A stretch of DNA of 64,000 nucleotides from Myrica gale. Taxonomy: Eukaryota; Streptophyta; Magnoliopsida; Fagales; Myricaceae. The notes below the pieces were generated by a model. That model was not told the DNA's origin, searched no databases, and saw only the letters and a program-made list of their open reading frames with translations. Shown here in pieces: positions 60,101 to 64,000 of this stretch; the stretch's first letter is position 1, and each line of letters opens with the position of its first letter. The position numbers and the translations under genes were made by a program. Location of the stretch: the NCBI GenBank assembly GCA_963930655.1, contig OZ005610.1:22699001-22763000 (forward strand), written 5' to 3'.

Positions 60101-62842
60101 AATGCATAAAATATTTGTCCAATGAAGAAAAATCCTAAGCTAGTTTAGACACTGCACTGCATGATGAGTCGAGAACTTTTGCCTCACTGCAGCTGCAGAA
60201 ATTATTTATTGCAAAATCAATTGTAGGGCAAAAAGAACTTATCAGACCCGTAATTACATTAGACAGTGCTAGAACTAGGCAGTAGGCAGAAGCAATGAAA
60301 AGGATAACGACATGTTTAAGAAAGAAGAAGATCTAATTCCAGTTCTTACTTTTCAAAGATAAAGATTAATAAAGAAATAGAGAAAAGATGAAGAGTAGAC
60401 ATTTTTTTTCTATAAAAAAGACTTACACCAAAAGGAACATTTGAAAAAAGAGAAAGGAAACTATTTTGCTTAAAGTGAGAATGCACAGTTGCGTAGTTAG
60501 AAGGTTTAGAATAATCACTGCACTGTTACGGTTCAGTGGAAGTGAAATAAAGAAAAGGACCACTTTCTCAGAAAACGACAGATAAAAAAACACAAGGAAA
60601 AGAGACGCAAGTGCTAAATTTACCTCAAGTAAGAACCTAGGTAGCATCGACTTGTACTTGGTGTTAACATCTGTGTCGGAGACCTCCCAGTACACAGGCG
60701 GCTTGGCTGAGCCAACGCCATTCGATTCCAATACTACCTCTCCACCAGCTTTCCCATAAGGCTGATCAAATGTACTCTCCCACAATATCTTAGTCTCTTT
60801 CACCTCTTTTTCCGTCACACTTTCCCATACTGTGACTACCTTCCTCATATCACCCTCCATTTCCTTCAAATCCTCTGCGTATACTGTTGGGTAGCTCTGA
60901 TTTATACCACATCAGGAAATCAAAGCCAAACCCCAATAAGGGATCCTTTCTTGACTAAAAATAGGTGCATTGATCAATAGAAAGGATAGCACGAAAGAAA
61001 TTAGGAAAGCCTTAAAATTAATGAGCCATAATAACTAAAGAGACAGTTTAATGCAAATGGAATTTGATCCAATATAAATGAGATCGCAATTTTCTGTGTT
61101 TTCCTTCTTCCCCCCCCCCCCCCCCCCTTCATTTGAGTACTACCATTTTTAGAAGTTTCTTTTGCAGAAATATAGTAGAAATTTTTTTAATTACTATTAA
61201 TTTTGAAAACCAGGACGCACTCTTAACGAAAATGAGAGATTATTCTTCTGACATGTTCATAAACAGGAAAATTCGTTAGAATTAGTGAAATATCTTTTAT
61301 CTTATCAAACAAGCCTCTTGTCGAAAATTAGCAAATAGCATTGGGGTTGTTTGTTTGCCAAATTTCCGAGATTTTGGGAATCTTTGTTTTATTGAGATTT
61401 ATTTGGGTTTGTGAAAAGTAGAGTGTGCAAGTGTAAAAGTTAAAAATTTTGGAGTTTGTTTGACTTGTCCGAATTGTTGAGACCCCAAATTATTGGGGGG
61501 AAACAAACATTTTATTTTGCATCTGAAACGGACGAGAATATTTGTTTGTAGAGCAGGAGAAAATTCATGAAACTATTCCAACGAAAAGAAAAGAAAATAT
61601 ATAAACTGTGCAAAAAGTGGACGGACGCAAGTTTTGAAGAGTGGAATTTAATGAAGTTCATATCTGACGGAGAGAAACCCAAAGTCAAGGAAAACCAACC
61701 TGATGCGTCAGCCACATGAGTAGAATATCTGAGGCAGGCACCAGACGAGAACACTCATCAGAAAATCTCTGCGCTATATGCAACAATCCCTTGTACCTTT
61801 GCCTTGCTGCAATTAAGTAGACAATTTCAGACCTATACGCCTCTGGAAACTTGGAATACAACAATCGGTGCTTTCTGACTTCTATCAATAGCTCTTCGTT
61901 TGTGACTGCTGGGACGTCAGGCATATCGAGGTCGGTTTCATTCTCAAATGGCTCAGATGGGTAGGTACGAGTCCAAATCTCTTTGCATCTCATCAATGCA
62001 TACTCTTCGTTCTCTTCATCAAAAATTGCTGGTTTTCCAATCAGTTTTGAGAACCTCAGCTCGCAATATTGTCGGTAACTCACCTGGCAAACACTGTTGA
62101 GGTCATTTCAACCTTAACTGAGATTAATCTAGAAAGACAGCAGTTCTAACATCTTACATGAGGCATATCTATCGAAAAAGAACAGTGTCGTGTAGCAAAA
62201 ATCAAAATTTAAAGAGAAAAAAAGGCGTCATACGTTAATAGCGAAACATCACAGTAACAAGTGAACGTACTGTCACATTTTAGTTGTTTTATATGCTGTC
62301 TTTTGTTTCAAGTGGTTTCAAGGGTCCGAAATGTTAGCACTACTACTTGCAGAGAGCTAAAATAAAATAAGAAGACTACTTTACTTTCTTTTCTCAACAA
62401 CCAAACGGAAATTTACCGAGATATATATAACTGCGGCTTACCGGATTCAAAGTGTGACAAAACCAAACCCATTCGATATCAAGAGGAGGAATAACCATAG
62501 GAGGCGTTGACGCCGCCACCGTCAGATCAGAAACCAACGGCATCCACAGCTCATCGTACCTGACAAAATAAACCAACAACTTTCAACATCCACTTTCCGA
62601 TCGGATAAATTACTTCAACAAAAAGCCTAGACTCTTTGTTGAGACCTTCGTATAGCTTCGACAACGGTTGATTCCTCATGGAGCCACTGAGCCTCAGCTA
62701 CGGTCCACAAGAACCCGATATTTCGCCTAGCAGCAGAGACGAGATCCACCCCCACTCGTATTGCTTCCACTTCCGGTAAACCGCTGAGGCTTCTTCCTGA
62801 TTTGTTGCCCGAAATTTCAGAGGCATTACTACTTTCCGCCAT
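57112..62842 (-). CDS. glycine-rich domain-containing protein family (GRDP/DUF1399), eight exons, 772 aa
   Basis: Exons 62646-62842, 62442-62559, 61700-62083, 60624-60896, 58287-58807, 58062-58186, 57732-57892 and 57112-57651, all in phase (2319 nt with stop). The N-terminal DUF1399 region has IGFLWTVAEAQWLHE, RYDELWMPLV, PPLDIEWVWFCHTLNP and PASDILLMWLTHQ, with the W-x-C-H and L-x-W-x-x-H type motifs of this family. The middle part (about 265-500) is a C2-like beta-rich region. Arabidopsis GRDP1/GRDP2 are linked to development, auxin and stress responses; the biochemical role is not settled. The C-terminus has an acidic stretch (about 610-635) and a hydrophobic run (about 675-692), but no long Gly-rich tract, so it is closer to GRDP2-like members. 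Introns hold a SINE and a MITE. Confidence 0.9.
59530..59756 (-). mobile_element. tRNA-derived SINE in GRDP intron 4
   Basis: On the minus strand it reads a box A (CCTAGTGGTTAAGGC), a box B (AAGTTCAAAACCT) and ends in a short A-run. Flanked by a perfect 10-bp duplication AAGCCTCATT (59520-59529 and 59757-59766). Inserted in the same orientation as the gene. Confidence 0.85.
61114..61129. repeat. C homopolymer in GRDP intron 3
   Basis: Run of C of about 16-18 bases. Length may be unreliable in sequencing. Confidence 0.8.
61345..61510. mobile_element. MITE, copy B, in GRDP intron 3
   Basis: Same family as 4040-4221. Left end GGTTGTTTGTTTGCC and right end GGGAAACAAACAT form the inverted pair. 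The shared core includes TTATTGAGATTTAT and TTGAGACCCCAAAT. Confidence 0.65.
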
Positions 62843-63229
62843 GTCGTGGAGACGGAGAAGAACAGAGAAAGATCTAGAGACTGAGATGTGTGACTACATG
62901 CGGTTGGACTTATGTCTGTTTGTTTTTTTATAGGCAGAGGGTAATGTTTGTTGGAACAAAGAGAATATAAATACGAGCTAGGGAAGGAGAGAGACAGTTG
63001 AAGGTCGACGGTCGAAATAATGTACCCACGTGGCAAGTTAGACGACAGTTTAAGATGGGACAATAAAGCGACGTGGCAAGTTTTTTTTTTCTCTCTCTGT
63101 TTTGGGGTGTGAGGTTCGGGTGGAGGTATCGGGAAGAAGTATGGCTCGGATGATTCGATTTGACTTTAATCTTTTTCTGGACCGGTAGCTTTAATCATTA
63201 CAGACGTTTCGCACATGAGAAGTATCTAA

Positions 63230-63426
63230 GGGTGGGTTTGTGCGGTAAAATTTTTGGTATTGGGTTTAGTGTTGTTATTGGGTTTAGTGAAAAAGTGAAG
63301 AGAGAGGTAATAGTTTATAGTTTTTGTAATTTTTTATATTTTTTTATGGGAGAGAGAGATTATATTGGAGTATTTTATTAGGAGAGAGATAAAATTTTGA
63401 GAAAATTTTTACATGCAAACGCAGCC
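63230..63426 (+). mobile_element. Tourist-like MITE, copy 2
   Basis: Related to 45309-45508. Starts GGGTGGGTTTGTGCGG and ends TGCAAACGCAGCC. Flanked by TAA on both sides (63227-63229 and 63427-63429), matching PIF/Harbinger target preference. Confidence 0.78.
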
Positions 63427-63735
63427 TAAGACTATCTACCTTGCATATAATGGTTGCGTTTTTTTTTTTGGAAATTTTGGGGGTGCGGAGACGTTTGGTA
63501 TCGAGTTTTGTAAAAAAATATAAATATTTTATAAAAAATGAAAAGAGAAAAGACTTAATTAAATATTATAATATTATTTTATATTTTAACGAGGAGATAG
63601 ATTATTGTATAAATATTTAGAAATTTTGAGGGATGAAAATTTCCACCTTCCAAACACCACGAATAGGTCCACCGAAATTCTCCATTTACATTGTTTTTTT
63701 AGGTAGGGGTGAGGTGTAATATGCACGGGCACCGT

Positions 63736-64000
63736 TAGGGCTGCACAACCTAATTTCTAGTTGTGCTTATATGGAGGACCGGACCGGACCACTTATAGTG
63801 GTCCGGTCCGGTCCAGTAAAATGTGGTCAGGTCCGAACCACTTTTAAGTGATTCCGACCGGTTTCATTTTTTTTTTAAAATTAGGTTAATTTTGAAGGGG
63901 AAAAAACATATAAAGATGTAGAGTTTTAGTTTAGGTTAAAACTAAATTTTTTATGTTTGTAATTTTTATTAAAGAATATAAAAAAATATTTTTTTGGATG
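63736..64000. mobile_element. left end of a hAT-like element (cut by window edge)
   Basis: Starts TAGGGCTGCACAACC and includes a perfect hairpin: GGACCGGACCGGACCACT (63776-63793), loop TAT, and its exact complement (63797-63814). GGACC-rich subterminal hairpins of this sort are common in plant hAT MITEs. The right end is outside the window. Confidence 0.5.

Overview
This is nuclear DNA from a flowering plant, almost certainly a eudicot. The evidence is intron-bearing genes with GT-AG splice sites, plant-only families (pectin methylesterases and their inhibitors, a plant F-box/LRR protein, a GRDP/DUF1399 protein), AT-rich intergenic DNA and a dense mix of plant transposons (Ty1/copia, solo LTR, CACTA, hAT, Tourist-like MITEs, LINEs, SINEs). 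The species cannot be fixed from sequence alone.

Layout. 1-3.0 kb: 3' part of a Ty1/copia element lying in the first intron of an epoxide hydrolase gene (exon 1 at 3.3-3.8 kb, minus). 3.7-9.7 kb: a tandem duplication of [epoxide hydrolase 5' end (minus) + pectin methylesterase inhibitor (plus)]. Both inhibitors are intact; the second epoxide hydrolase copy is a relic, and a GC-rich LINE-like insert splits unit 2. 11.6-14.1 kb: a six-exon gene for a small Ser/Arg/Lys-rich nuclear protein (184 aa after splicing). 16.4-18.9 kb: a SINE and a non-autonomous CACTA element carrying an 83-bp minisatellite. 19.1-38.6 kb: a pectin methylesterase (PME) cluster, all on minus: PME1, a PME pseudogene, PME2 and PME3. 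The pseudogene is split by a 5.4-kb LTR-type insertion that itself carries a 1.8-kb hAT-like element, and a copia fragment sits in its downstream end. 39.5-44.6 kb: a seven-exon F-box/LRR gene (645 aa). 45-51 kb: AT-rich DNA with MITEs and a decayed GRF zinc-finger gene. 49.6-56.7 kb: rearranged copia DNA, with two related copies in opposite orientation and a nearly identical flanking segment also present as an inverted pair. 57.1-62.8 kb: an eight-exon GRDP/DUF1399 gene (772 aa) with a SINE and a MITE in its introns. 62.8-64 kb: MITEs and a hAT-like end cut by the window edge.

How the genes relate. Five of the host loci concern pectin. The PMEs remove methyl esters from cell-wall homogalacturonan and the small secreted PMEIs block such enzymes, so enzyme and inhibitor genes lie within about 33 kb of each other. 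The three PME genes are all of the pro-PMEI type (N-terminal inhibitor domain, then catalytic domain, with one intron at the same site), which fits local duplication. The other genes (splicing-type nuclear protein, F-box/LRR, GRDP) look like ordinary single-copy neighbours. I found no convincing undescribed defence or biosynthetic system. The most notable things are structural: nested insertions inside a dead PME, the inverted copia block, the dissected EH-PMEI duplication, and PME2's in-frame 90-nt intron together with a change in its LGRPW motif.
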